This document shows, piece after piece, positions 1-7,134 of a stretch of DNA of 11,021 nucleotides. The stretch lies in assembly GCA_030598305.1 (NCBI GenBank), contig JAUVQC010000021.1:1-11021 (forward strand), written 5' to 3'. The notes under the pieces were generated by a model that saw nothing but the letters and a program-made list of their open reading frames with translations, did not search any database and was not told the DNA's origin. This DNA comes from Actinomycetes bacterium. Its GTDB lineage: Bacteria > Actinomycetota > Acidimicrobiia > UBA5794. How positions within the stretch are numbered: the stretch's first letter is position 1; each line of letters begins with the position of its first letter. The position numbers and the translations under genes are program-made.

Positions 1-773
1 AGCGGTGACCACACCGGGTTGGAATCGTTGAACGTCGGATTGACAACCTCTGTGGAGAGAGCGGCTTCCGTACCGCTGGCGACTGCCGTCACCTTGTACA
101 CCACACGCTTGGTCCTTGTGATGTCGTAGACGTCATCGACCACCCACGGCAGAACGCCAGGAGGCGTCACCGTCAGTACAGTCTCGCTATCGACCGATGA
201 GACCGTCCCTGTCCATCCCTGCGTCGTGTTCTCGACCTTATCTCCGACAGCGACACCGTCGGTGATGAATGTGGCTGCGGTATCGGTGAGGGTGACGCCG
301 GTTGCGTCAGCCGACGTTGCTGTTCCTGCCGATACGCTCCATGTCACGCTCCGCTCGAAGACGATGTTTGCCCCGTCCGGCGACCAGGATGGTTCGCCAT
401 CCCTGCCACCACTCGTGACTGCGATCGACGCGGCGAGGCTCGGAGTTGCATCATTGAAGTCTGCGATCCGAATGTTCGCACCGGCACCACCCTGATCCGA
501 TGAGAACGCGACCTGAGTTCCGTCCGGTGAGAACGACGGGTCGGCATAGTTTGTTGAAACGGAGGAGGTGAGATTGATCGGTGACGTCAAACCGTCAGCG
601 GCGACGACCCAAAGGTCGTTGTCCTCTTCGAACACGATCCACCCGTTCCCACCGGGATACGCAGCGTTTGCTGGCTCCGGTGTGGTGATGGCGAAGGTGA
701 AGATTGCAGTTGCGATGGCAAATGCCACGGCAATCGCCAAACCACGATGACCCTTGAGAGATGTTGACAACAC
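1..773 (-). CDS. Secreted PD40/TolB-type beta-propeller protein, N-terminal part (runs off left edge)
   Basis: The minus strand is open from a GTG at 771-773 to the window edge (257 codons, no stop). The start is supported by a purine-rich AAAAAGGGG about 6 nt upstream. Residues 1-11 are short and basic (KGHR), residues 12-31 are hydrophobic, and PEPANA|AYPG at 32-41 is a good signal peptidase I site, so the protein is probably exported. After this come PD40 (WD40-like) blades: GWIVFEEDNDLWVVAADG (44-61), then two copies of the hallmark SPDG, in SFSPDGTQVAFSSD (80-93) and SWSPDGANIVFE (129-140), and another WSP at 255-257. A beta-rich segment of about 75 residues (144-219) separates the second and third blades. 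Proteins of this type include TolB-like and sugar- or peptidoglycan-binding propellers, usually scaffolds. No catalytic domain is visible in this part and the function is unknown. Confidence 0.82.
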   Translation of the reverse strand, partial: MLSTSLKGHRGLAIAVAFAIATAIFTFAITTPEPANAAYPGGNGWIVFEEDNDLWVVAADGLTSPINLTSSVSTNYADPSFSPDGTQVAFSSDQGGAGANIRIADFNDATPSLAASIAVTSGGRDGEPSWSPDGANIVFERSVTWSVSAGTATSADATGVTLTDTAATFITDGVAVGDKVENTTQGWTGTVSSVDSETVLTVTPPGVLPWVVDDVYDITRTKRVVYKVTAVASGTEAALSTEVVNPTFNDSNPVWSP

Positions 774-800
774 AGCCTGCCCCTTTTTCTTGTTCAACGT

Positions 801-848
801 CGGCCCTTGCCGGGATACGGGGCGGCAACAAGTCGTGCCACGCGCCCC
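801..848 (-). promoter_or_regulatory. Possible structured leader upstream of the propeller gene
   Basis: Two hairpins lie in the 183-bp gap between the SodX-like gene and the propeller gene, read on the minus strand. The larger (819-848) pairs GGGGC with GCCCC and, after a 4-nt bulge, GGCA with TGCC around an 8-nt loop. The smaller (801-812) is CGGC-AAGG-GCCG. Neither is followed by a T run on the minus strand, so they do not look like intrinsic terminators of the upstream gene. They fall 28-75 nt before the propeller GTG start and could be a 5' UTR structure. I do not recognise a known riboswitch class. The remainder of 774-956 holds no gene I can support. Confidence 0.3.
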
Positions 849-956
849 TTTTGCCGGCTTGGATACAGTATCAACCGCCACATATCGCGGCAAATCGACC
901 ACGTCGTCATTTTCGGCTCAGCACGAGCACTAGACACGACCTGCGGGGATCGCTGG

Positions 957-1448
957 CTATGCCACCATGCCGCTGCGGGTGGATGGCCAGTAGCGCGCAA
1001 CCACCTGCCAGTGAATGGCTTCAACAGGGAGGGGACCGAACAGCCTGCCATCGGATCGTGAGAGTGGCCTGTTGTCCCCGAGCACCCAGACATGGTCGTC
1101 GGGAATCTTCCACTCCCCATCCGGCTCGGTGACGCCGTTGGCCCAGCGGTCGGCGAGTACGGCACCGTTGACCATCACCCTCCCCGCCTCGATTCCGATT
1201 GTCTCGCCAGGTACGCCGATGACCCGTTTCACAAGGTTCATACCGGTTCCCGTGGGGTCGTCGAGTACGACGATGTCGCCACGCTGAAGTGGACCGCTCC
1301 GACGCTTTGCCACCACCCAATCGCCAGATTCGAGAGCCGGTTCCATGGACGCTTCCCTGATCTCGAAGCGACGCACGACGCCTCGCGCCGCTGCTGCTGC
1401 GAGCAGCGTCACGCCGATCGATGCGGCGATGATCCCCCGTTTGCGCAC
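957..1448 (-). CDS. sodX: Signal peptidase I-like (S26) protease, probable nickel SOD maturation protease
   Basis: This is a membrane-anchored serine/lysine protease of family S26. I start it at the GTG at 1446-1448 because AAGGAG (1454-1459) lies 5 nt upstream; the longer frame would begin 12 codons earlier with no ribosome site. From that GTG (163 aa) residues 5-21 form one transmembrane helix after a basic RKR. The catalytic Ser is S34 in EASMEPAL, the general-base Lys is K74 in NLVKRVIGVPGE, and the late box is LGDNRPLSRSDGRLFGPLP. It ends VVARYWP, like the short SodX proteases. It is divergent from sodN, whose product needs its propeptide removed to expose the nickel-binding His1, so cleaving pro-SodN is its likely job. 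It also has the longer loop of a full LepB (VNGAVLADRW), so a general signal peptidase remains possible. The family assignment is very secure, the SodN role an inference. Confidence 0.8.
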   Translation of the reverse strand: MRKRGIIAASIGVTLLAAAAARGVVRRFEIREASMEPALESGDWVVAKRRSGPLQRGDIVVLDDPTGTGMNLVKRVIGVPGETIGIEAGRVMVNGAVLADRWANGVTEPDGEWKIPDDHVWVLGDNRPLSRSDGRLFGPLPVEAIHWQVVARYWPSTRSGMVA

Positions 1449-1545
1449 TCTCGCTCCTTGTCGTTCGTCTGTCGGACCGAACACCGTTCCGCACGGTTAC
1501 AGCCATCTGTAGTGTGCACGCTACACCCGATCGACGGAGGTTCCG
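1449..1545. promoter_or_regulatory. Divergent sodX/sodN control region with two dyads
   Basis: This 97-bp gap must hold the promoters for both the SodX-like gene (leftward) and sodN (rightward). Two dyads are visible. ACCGT-TCCGC-ACGGT (1483-1497) has perfect 5-bp arms. GTAGTGTGCACGCTAC (1509-1524) is a near-perfect 16-bp palindrome broken only by one T/G pair, and it overlaps a TAGTGT (1510-1515) that could be the sodN -10 hexamer. Ribosome sites lie at 1454-1459 (AAGGAG, minus) and 1536-1540 (GGAGG, plus, 5 nt before the sodN GTG). A repressor or activator at the palindrome could control both genes; which protein binds is not visible here. Confidence 0.4.
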
Positions 1546-1974
1546 GTGAATCTGATCGAACGCATTCTGCGGCCCAATTACGTGGCGAATGCCCATTGCG
1601 ACCTGTTCTGTGGCGTCTATGACCCTGCTCAGGCGAAGATCGAGGCGATGTCGTGCCTCAGGATTGCACAAAAGTACGAGGCGTCCGACGACGAGGTCTT
1701 CCGTGCCCGCGCGATCTCCATCAAGGAAGAACGTGCCGAGCTCGTGAAGCATCATCTCTCGGTGTTGTGGACCGACTTCTTCACCGACGAGCACGTCGAG
1801 CAGTTTCCCCAACTCCACGACTTGTTCTGGCGAGCCATCAGGGCCGCCAGTGATGCCAAGAAGACGATGGACCCAGCAGTGTCCCAGGGCATGGTCGACC
1901 TGATCGATGAGATCTCTGATGTGTTCTGGCAGACCGAAAAGGCAAAGGGCATGGGTGTCTACCCACCGACCTAG
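1546..1974 (+). CDS. sodN: Nickel superoxide dismutase precursor
   Basis: NiSOD disproportionates superoxide to oxygen and hydrogen peroxide and works as a cytoplasmic hexamer. The GTG start at 1546 has GGAGG 5 nt upstream. The 142-aa product has a 16-residue propeptide ending VANA, then the nickel hook at residue 17: HCDLFCGVYDPAQA. His1, Cys2, Cys6, Gly7 and Tyr9 of the mature enzyme are present, as are the second-shell Glu17 and Arg47. The rest follows the family: EERAELVKHHLSVLWTDFF, then a C-terminal helix with DEISDVFWQTEKAKG. Its size is normal (about 117 aa mature in Streptomyces). The oddity is position 5 of the hook: Phe (codon TTC) instead of the near-invariant Pro. The probable maturation protease gene is divergent from it. 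Its TAG stop (1972-1974) shares the CTAG with the convergent murJ stop, so there is no room for an intergenic terminator. Confidence 0.95.
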   Translation: MNLIERILRPNYVANAHCDLFCGVYDPAQAKIEAMSCLRIAQKYEASDDEVFRARAISIKEERAELVKHHLSVLWTDFFTDEHVEQFPQLHDLFWRAIRAASDAKKTMDPAVSQGMVDLIDEISDVFWQTEKAKGMGVYPPT

Positions 1975-3539
1975 TTCTTCGTCCCACTTGTGGATAGCCA
2001 GTCATGCAGGACGCTGCCGAGTCCGATGACCACGCCGACGTACACGGCAGCACCGGCAACCAATGCGATGATCGCTGAGATCGTCGCAGAACCTTGGATC
2101 CCCGTCGAGATGGCCCATGCAACCGCCCCAGCAGCGAAGGCTGCGGGAATCGCGAGGGGGATTGCTCTCCCCGCACCCGCGAGCATCGGGCGGAGTCCGG
2201 CTCGTGCATCGGCTGGTTTGTACCACACGCCCATCAGGACGGCCGTGTAGGTGCCGAGGGTGATGACTGACGTGATCGCGACGCCTTCGATCCCAAAGGC
2301 TTCGTGCATGACGAAGTACAGCGGAACAGCGAGGATCGTGATCGCGGTTCCGACGATGACAGGCGTCCACATCTCCCTCTTGGCATAGAACGCTCGGGTG
2401 ATGATCTGGAGTGCTCCCCACACGGGGATCCCGAAGGCGTACATGAAGAGCGCAGAGGCAGCAGCGGACGTGTCATCGGATGTGAAGGATCCCCGCTCGA
2501 ACAGCACACGGATCACTGGGACCGATGTCGCGGCAACGATCCCAGCGGCTCCGATCGACAGCACGATGACGTAGCGCATTGCCTTGTCGACAGTCGAGAG
2601 CAGCTCGGCTCGCTTCCCCTCGGCGAAGAGGCGTGCGAGTGTCGGATAGGCAGCGACCGCCGCGGCCTGGGCGATCACACCGATGGGAACGAACATCGTT
2701 CGGCGTGCGAACTGAAGATGGGTCTGGGCGCCTTCGCCGACCATGCTCCCGAACACGGACATGAAGAGCTCGTCAAGAGCCACGACCGACTGTCCGAGCA
2801 TGAGCGGAATCGCGATCACGACGTACGCGATGACCGCTGGGTGCTTCCACGGTGCTGACATGGTGAGCTTCATGCCCACCCGTTTCGCTCCCCAGATCTG
2901 GATCGCAAAGTTGCCGATGAACGCGCCGACGAGTGCTCCCCAGATGAACCCGGCCGGGTCTGGCTCCCCGGTGACTACCAACCACAGGACTCCACCAGCG
3001 ATGATGCCGAGGTTGTAGATGATCGGTGCAAGGGTCGGGATGGTGAACACGCCCTTGGCGTACTGGACCGCAGCGAACATCGCGCCGACGACGAAGGCGA
3101 ACTGGGCAGGGAGCACGATCCGGGTGAGTTGGATCGTCGAGTCGATCTGGTCCGGGGTGAAGTCCGGGAAGAGCCAAGCGATCAGTGATGGGGTCGCGAT
3201 CCACGCGATCGCGATGAGAGCGGCAATCCCGATCGCGAGCCAGCGGATGATCGCGGTGAAACCCACCCAGCCGGCATCTTCGTCGTCGTCTGCCATGTAC
3301 CTGGCGAAGATCGGGATGAAGGTGATCGTGAGGAAGCCGCCTGCCAGGAGATAGTTGGCGAAGTCCGGGATACGGAATGCGGCGACGTAGACATCCGTGA
3401 TGCCGTCGGCGCCAAGCATCCACGCAAAGATCATGTCGCGGATGATGCCAAGGAGCCTCGACAGCATGATGCCGCCCGCAACGAGTATTGCCGCCGCCCC
3501 AACGTCGCCCCGTCCGAGCTTCTTCATGAATGTCTGCAC
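1971..3539 (-). CDS. murJ: MurJ/MviN-type lipid II flippase
   Basis: MurJ moves lipid-linked peptidoglycan precursor (lipid II) across the cytoplasmic membrane. The 522-aa product has the family length and about 14 hydrophobic helices. The N-terminus carries the signature MLSRLLGIIRDMIFAWMLG (about 25-43), followed by TDVYVAAFRIPDF and LLAGGFLTITFIPIFARYM. A second hallmark in mid-protein is QFARRTMFVPIGVIAQAA, then AYPTLARLFAEGK. Arginines of the central cavity are partly kept (the SRLLGIIRD pair, ARR), but the E. coli RRIFAEG segment is replaced by NYLLAGG, a variant I associate with some Gram-positive homologues. The GTG start is not preceded by a Shine-Dalgarno; a TAGCGT hexamer 6 nt upstream (3546-3551) suggests a leaderless mRNA. 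An ATG four codons in is the alternative. It lies 115 bp downstream of the ABC operon on the same strand and may have its own promoter. Confidence 0.93.
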   Translation of the reverse strand: MQTFMKKLGRGDVGAAAILVAGGIMLSRLLGIIRDMIFAWMLGADGITDVYVAAFRIPDFANYLLAGGFLTITFIPIFARYMADDDEDAGWVGFTAIIRWLAIGIAALIAIAWIATPSLIAWLFPDFTPDQIDSTIQLTRIVLPAQFAFVVGAMFAAVQYAKGVFTIPTLAPIIYNLGIIAGGVLWLVVTGEPDPAGFIWGALVGAFIGNFAIQIWGAKRVGMKLTMSAPWKHPAVIAYVVIAIPLMLGQSVVALDELFMSVFGSMVGEGAQTHLQFARRTMFVPIGVIAQAAAVAAYPTLARLFAEGKRAELLSTVDKAMRYVIVLSIGAAGIVAATSVPVIRVLFERGSFTSDDTSAAASALFMYAFGIPVWGALQIITRAFYAKREMWTPVIVGTAITILAVPLYFVMHEAFGIEGVAITSVITLGTYTAVLMGVWYKPADARAGLRPMLAGAGRAIPLAIPAAFAAGAVAWAISTGIQGSATISAIIALVAGAAVYVGVVIGLGSVLHDWLSTSGTKN

Positions 3540-3545
3540 GCCGCC

Positions 3546-3551
3546 ACGCTA
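3546..3551 (-). promoter_or_regulatory. Possible -10 hexamer for leaderless murJ
   Basis: TAGCGT fits the TANNNT pattern of -10 boxes in GC-rich actinobacteria and ends 6 nt before the murJ GTG. No Shine-Dalgarno lies between them. I see no convincing -35 box. Confidence 0.35.
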
Positions 3552-3566
3552 CCCCACCAGCACGCG

Positions 3567-3647
3567 AACCCAGGGTTGTGGACGTGTCGAGGCCGGTTTC
3601 TGTGGGCTGCCTGCGGCATATACCGGTTCGGCAACCCTGGGTTGTGG
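3567..3647. repeat. Pair of 15-bp boxes with complementary palindromic cores
   Basis: AACCCAGGGTTGTGG (3567-3581) and AACCCTGGGTTGTGG (3633-3647) are 15-mers in the same orientation that differ only in the central base, 66 bp apart. Each 11-bp core is itself a palindrome around an unpaired centre, and the two cores are perfect reverse complements of each other. They lie in the 115-bp gap between the end of the ABC operon and the murJ start. They could be two sites for a dimeric regulator of murJ, or the arms of a long stem; the sequence alone does not decide. Confidence 0.5.
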
Positions 3648-3654
3648 GCGGGGG

Positions 3655-4401
3655 TTAGGCGAGGTCGCGGGTTCGCAGCAGGATCGATGTGACTGCAATT
3701 CCGGTGACGACGAATATCAGCATCGTGAGCGTGGCCTGGGATGCGCTGAGTTCGAGGTTTCCCGTGGCTTCACGCAGGTACAGGGCGGCTTCGGGCGTCA
3801 AATCAGCGAGAGTCGCGGCCCCGAGACGCCACGGAGACATCGTTGCGAGCGCCGGAAGGGCTCTAACAATGCCGTTTTCGAACACCAGCAGGTATGCCAT
3901 TCCGATGATCACGGCGCGATCGGTGAGGAATCCGAGCGGCACATAAATCGCCGCGTACGCCGCGGTTGCTATGAGTGCGCCGAGGACGAGTCCGACGAAG
4001 AGTTGCGGGTCGCTGAAGCGGACCGCATGGGCGCTGGCAAGAGCGATCGCTCCGACGGCGTTCAGGGCGAATGCAGCGACAACTGCCGCAAGAACCTTCG
4101 CGCTCGCGATGCCATACCGCGGGATCGGTCGTAGCGCGATGAAGCTCAACGTCTGGTCTCGTCGTTCAGTTCCGAGCACGCCTGCCGCGACGACGATCGA
4201 CACGACGGGGAGCACGAGCGCAAAGAGAGTGGCCGCGCCAACCTCGATCGCCCCTTGGAGCGCGAACGCTTCTGTGCGACTGGTCGTCGCGATGAGATAG
4301 ATGCCAGCAGGTGCGAGTTCGAGGAGGGCGAGCATCAGAGTGCGCCGCTTCGGCAGGGCTTGCCGAATCGATACGGTGAAGAGCGCGAGTACTGGTGTCA
4401 C
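3655..4401 (-). CDS. ABC-2 type transporter permease (second module)
   Basis: This 248-aa hydrophobic protein has about six predicted transmembrane segments (roughly residues 22-40, 52-76, 102-125, 132-160, 165-180 and 222-240). Between the second and third comes a cytoplasmic stretch, GTERRDQTLSFIALRPIPR, where ABC-2 permeases typically have a GxxxxERxxGTLxxLLxxPxxR-like motif. Its GTG start overlaps the stop of the upstream ATPase gene by 4 bp (GTGA, 4398-4401), which implies translational coupling and a shared complex. The stop at 3655 ends the four-gene operon. The substrate cannot be read from the sequence; export of a drug, lipid or polysaccharide, or membrane-stress functions, are all possible. 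Confidence 0.8.
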   Translation of the reverse strand: MTPVLALFTVSIRQALPKRRTLMLALLELAPAGIYLIATTSRTEAFALQGAIEVGAATLFALVLPVVSIVVAAGVLGTERRDQTLSFIALRPIPRYGIASAKVLAAVVAAFALNAVGAIALASAHAVRFSDPQLFVGLVLGALIATAAYAAIYVPLGFLTDRAVIIGMAYLLVFENGIVRALPALATMSPWRLGAATLADLTPEAALYLREATGNLELSASQATLTMLIFVVTGIAVTSILLRTRDLA

Positions 4402-5339
4402 CGTCGCTCCACGAGATATCGGAACACAGACTCGAGGGAGGCGTCCTGGGGATGGAACCCGGTCAGATGTGCACCAAGGTCTGCGGCGAATTTCGGTGCC
4501 TGAGAACCGAGCAACACGAGGTCTCTGGTCCGAACTTCAACAGCGGTTTCGGTTGCCTCGACGGTGTCAACGACGCTGCTTGTGAACAGCGCTGCTCCAA
4601 GCGTCCGCGGCTTGTCCGTGTCGATTCTCACGACATATGGGATGTCGTACATCGCGGCTCGTATGGCATCAACCGAGCCTGCAGCCGCGAGCCTGCCATC
4701 GACAATCGCGATGACACGTTCTGACACTCTCTCCACTTCCTCCAGGACATGGGAGGAGACGATGACGGTCCGTCCGCGGTCGCCGATCTGTCTGAACAGA
4801 TCGATCAGATGGGCACGCTGGACCGGGTCGGTCCCATTGAGTGGCTCGTCGAGGATCAGCACTTCAGGGTCAGTCACAAGCGCCGCTGCGACCTTGGCCC
4901 GTTGCCGCATGCCCTTGGAGTAGCCAGCCATGGGTCTGTCGGCCGCATCGAGTATCGCGACCTCATCGAGTGTGCGCTCGACCTTCTCCAGCGAACTGTC
5001 TGCCTTCGAGAGTTGTGCGGCATATCGCACGAACCTGCGCGCTGTCATGTCCCCATACACCGCGTCCTCGTCCGGAACGAGGGCCACTCTGTCGAAGACC
5101 TTCGCTGTACGTTTCGGGTCCTCGCCGAGCACGCGAACAGATCCATTCGACGTCGTGGTGAGCCCCGTGAGCATGCGTAGCAGGGTTGTCTTTCCCGCTC
5201 CGTTCGGACCAAGGAGACCTGTGACTCCAGGACCGAACGAGCATGAGAGATTCGAGACAGCGACTTTCTGTCCGAACCATTTCGAAGCGGTCTCCACCTC
5301 GATGGTCGGATGCTCGACAAATGCTGGGTCGGCGGTCAC
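4398..5339 (-). CDS. ABC transporter ATP-binding protein (second module)
   Basis: This is the nucleotide-binding subunit of an ABC-2 exporter. The 313-aa protein has Walker A GPNGAGKTT (44-52), signature YSKGMRQR (140-147; the SKGMRQR form common in CcmA/drug-exporter ATPases), Walker B EVLILDEP (159-166), the D-loop NGTDP and the switch His197 in SSHVLEE. The Q-loop position reads VPDED, with an acidic residue in place of Gln. Residues after about 220 form an extra C-terminal domain often seen in this subfamily (SLESVFRYLVERR at the end). The GTG start has GGAGG 5 nt upstream and overlaps the preceding permease stop by 4 bp; the stop overlaps the next permease start in the same way. It should pair with the permease at 3655-4401. 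Confidence 0.92.
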   Translation of the reverse strand: MTADPAFVEHPTIEVETASKWFGQKVAVSNLSCSFGPGVTGLLGPNGAGKTTLLRMLTGLTTTSNGSVRVLGEDPKRTAKVFDRVALVPDEDAVYGDMTARRFVRYAAQLSKADSSLEKVERTLDEVAILDAADRPMAGYSKGMRQRAKVAAALVTDPEVLILDEPLNGTDPVQRAHLIDLFRQIGDRGRTVIVSSHVLEEVERVSERVIAIVDGRLAAAGSVDAIRAAMYDIPYVVRIDTDKPRTLGAALFTSSVVDTVEATETAVEVRTRDLVLLGSQAPKFAADLGAHLTGFHPQDASLESVFRYLVERR

Positions 5340-6229
5340 ATCAACCTCCGATATCTGTGGAGTGAGAACATGGACAGCGCGGCACCGATCACGAGGAGCG
5401 CGACTATTCCGAGGGCCGGGCTGATCTCTGCTGCATCAAGCAGCGAGTCAGGATTCGAGCCACCGAAGATCCACACGTTCCCGGCGTCGGCTGTGTTGAT
5501 CGGAGCGAGCAGTGCCATCCACCGGCCTCCGGTGATGTCAGACTCTCTGACGATCGCCTCTGCGAACGCACTGAGAGCGATCATCACCGCGAGGTAGCTC
5601 GCCGTGGCAATAGCTTTCCGGTTTGACAAGCTTGCGATCACGAAGCCGAGGGGCACATACGCAATCGTGAATATGCCAGCCACGGCGACGATCTTGGGAA
5701 GCGTGTCAGCGGCATTGAGGAGCCCACGGAAGAACCCGTCCGCGTCCGAGGCAGCCTGTCCGAAGTACAGGACGAGCTGGGGGATGATCATGAACGCGCC
5801 CACGACCGTGGCGAGGCTTGCAAACCGAGAGCCGAGATAGTCAGCCGGCGTAAGGGGTCTCGAAGAGAGCATCGAGAGGACGCCGTCCTTGCGGTCAGGT
5901 ACCAGGAGCTCGGGCGCGGCGAGCGCCGAGAAGAGCAAGGTCATTGTCCCTGCGAGCGCGAAAAACTCTGAGTTCTGTGAGGCGAGATCGATGCTGTCCG
6001 CTGCACCCGCCGGAATGATGAACGAGACACCGACGGCGACAATCGAGGGAACAATGGCGATGAACAGCAACGCCCATGGCATGACCTTGCGTCTGGCCTT
6101 TCGCCGAAGTCCGAGCACGCGCCTGACTCCATCGAGATAGACCGCCTTGCGCGCACCGGACCTCCCCTTCCGTTCGCCATCGAACGGTTCGTATCCGAGG
6201 TCGTAGACGGCGCCGGCCTGGTCGGTCAT
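5336..6229 (-). CDS. ABC-2 type transporter permease (first module)
   Basis: This 297-aa membrane protein starts at an ATG (6227-6229) with GGAGAAGG just upstream, overlapping the preceding ATPase stop by 4 bp (ATGA). The N-terminal cytoplasmic segment DLGYEPFDGERKGRSGARKA followed by a basic run (RKARRKV) resembles the YxPYxGxR motif of one ABC-2 permease group. About six transmembrane segments follow (near 51-75, 90-112, 134-156, 184-207, 213-231, 272-290). The loop APELLVPDRKDGVLSMLSSR (about 106-125) is the usual ABC-2 element after the second helix. It presumably works with the ATPase at 6226-7134, although the two modules could mix as one heteromeric exporter. The substrate is unknown. 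Confidence 0.8.
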   Translation of the reverse strand: MTDQAGAVYDLGYEPFDGERKGRSGARKAVYLDGVRRVLGLRRKARRKVMPWALLFIAIVPSIVAVGVSFIIPAGAADSIDLASQNSEFFALAGTMTLLFSALAAPELLVPDRKDGVLSMLSSRPLTPADYLGSRFASLATVVGAFMIIPQLVLYFGQAASDADGFFRGLLNAADTLPKIVAVAGIFTIAYVPLGFVIASLSNRKAIATASYLAVMIALSAFAEAIVRESDITGGRWMALLAPINTADAGNVWIFGGSNPDSLLDAAEISPALGIVALLVIGAALSMFSLHRYRRLM

Positions 6230-7134
6230 TGGCCTTCTCCGTGGTGGAAGAACATGTCTTCGAGCGATCCGCCGGACGCATCGAGCTTCCTGATCGATGC
6301 CCCCGTTGCCGTGATCGCATCTCGAATGATGTCGTACACGTCTCCGATTTCGGTCGAGACCTGTAGAACCCGGTTCTGCTTCGTGACGGTTGCCCCTGCT
6401 TGCACGAGCGCTGCCTCAACAGGCTGCGGGTCGTCGATCAACTCGAGATGCACCGCTCCCTCGGTCCGTTCGGACCCGATCGGACCTGCATGGAGCAGCG
6501 TGCCCCTGTCGAGCATGACCACCCAGTCACATGTGCGCTCGATGTCACGCAGCACATGGGACGACACGATCACATCGATGCCGAAGCTGCCGAGGCGCTC
6601 AATGAGGTCAAGCATCTCTTCTCTTCCAGAGGGATCAAGCCCTGCGGTCGGTTCGTCAAGGAATACGAGCTCGGGATCGTGCACGATCGCTTGGGCGAGC
6701 TTCGCTCTCTGTTTCATCCCTGTCGAGAAGTCCCCGAGGTAGCGGAACCGTTCCTCGTCCAGGCCAACAAGGCTGAGTACGTCCGATGCCCGCTGGCGTG
6801 CCGCCCTCTTGGGAAGGCCAGCCGTTCCCGCTGCATAGATAAGGAAGTCGGCAGCCGTTTGGTCAAGGGGGAGACACGGACCCTCTGGCATGTAGCCAAC
6901 AACGCTGCGGATATCAATGGTCTCGCGCCTGGTGTCCATGCCGAGCGTCGTTGCTGTGCCTGTCGTTGGTGTGAGGATGCCGAGGAGGATCTTGATGAGC
7001 GTCGACTTGCCCGCCCCGTTCGCGCCGACGAGTCCGGTGCGCCCTCGCGGGACCTGTACGTCAAGGGAGTGCAGCGCAACGACGTCGCCGTATGCATGTC
7101 CGACGCCCAAAGCAGTTAGTGCAGTCTCTCCCAC
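6226..7134 (-). CDS. ABC transporter ATP-binding protein (first gene of exporter operon)
   Basis: The 302-aa nucleotide-binding subunit has Walker A GANGAGKST (37-45), Q-loop region GYMPEG (80-85), signature FSTGMKQR (136-143), Walker B ELVFLDEP (155-162), D-loop AGLDP and switch His193 in SSHVLRD. The C-terminal 80 residues form an accessory domain ending SLEDMFFHHGEGQ. It is the first gene of the leftward exporter operon. Its GTG start (7132-7134) has no Shine-Dalgarno, but GATAAT (7143-7148) ends 8 nt upstream, so the operon mRNA is probably leaderless. It is only about 29% of the operon length from the promoter to the last gene, with no internal gap, so all four genes are likely co-transcribed. 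Assignment to the ABC-2 class is secure; the substrate is not. Confidence 0.92.
   Translation of the reverse strand: MGETALTALGVGHAYGDVVALHSLDVQVPRGRTGLVGANGAGKSTLIKILLGILTPTTGTATTLGMDTRRETIDIRSVVGYMPEGPCLPLDQTAADFLIYAAGTAGLPKRAARQRASDVLSLVGLDEERFRYLGDFSTGMKQRAKLAQAIVHDPELVFLDEPTAGLDPSGREEMLDLIERLGSFGIDVIVSSHVLRDIERTCDWVVMLDRGTLLHAGPIGSERTEGAVHLELIDDPQPVEAALVQAGATVTKQNRVLQVSTEIGDVYDIIRDAITATGASIRKLDASGGSLEDMFFHHGEGQ

Noticed and set aside
801..848. Intrinsic terminator after the SodX-like gene
   Set aside because: The hairpins have no T run on the 3' side in either direction, so I list them only as a possible leader structure.
761..1132. Open frames of about 120 codons on both strands between the propeller and SodX-like genes
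   Set aside because: They overlap the real genes, have no ribosome site and encode low-complexity, Arg- and Pro-rich peptides.
1021..1818. Minus-strand open frame of 265 codons across the SodX-like and sodN genes
   Set aside because: It lies in another frame of the SodX-like gene and opposite sodN, and its second half is Arg-rich shadow sequence.
2304..2858. Plus-strand open frame of 184 codons inside murJ
   Set aside because: It is antisense to murJ, very rich in Asp, Arg, His and Gly without any pattern, as expected from the complement of a GC-rich membrane protein gene.
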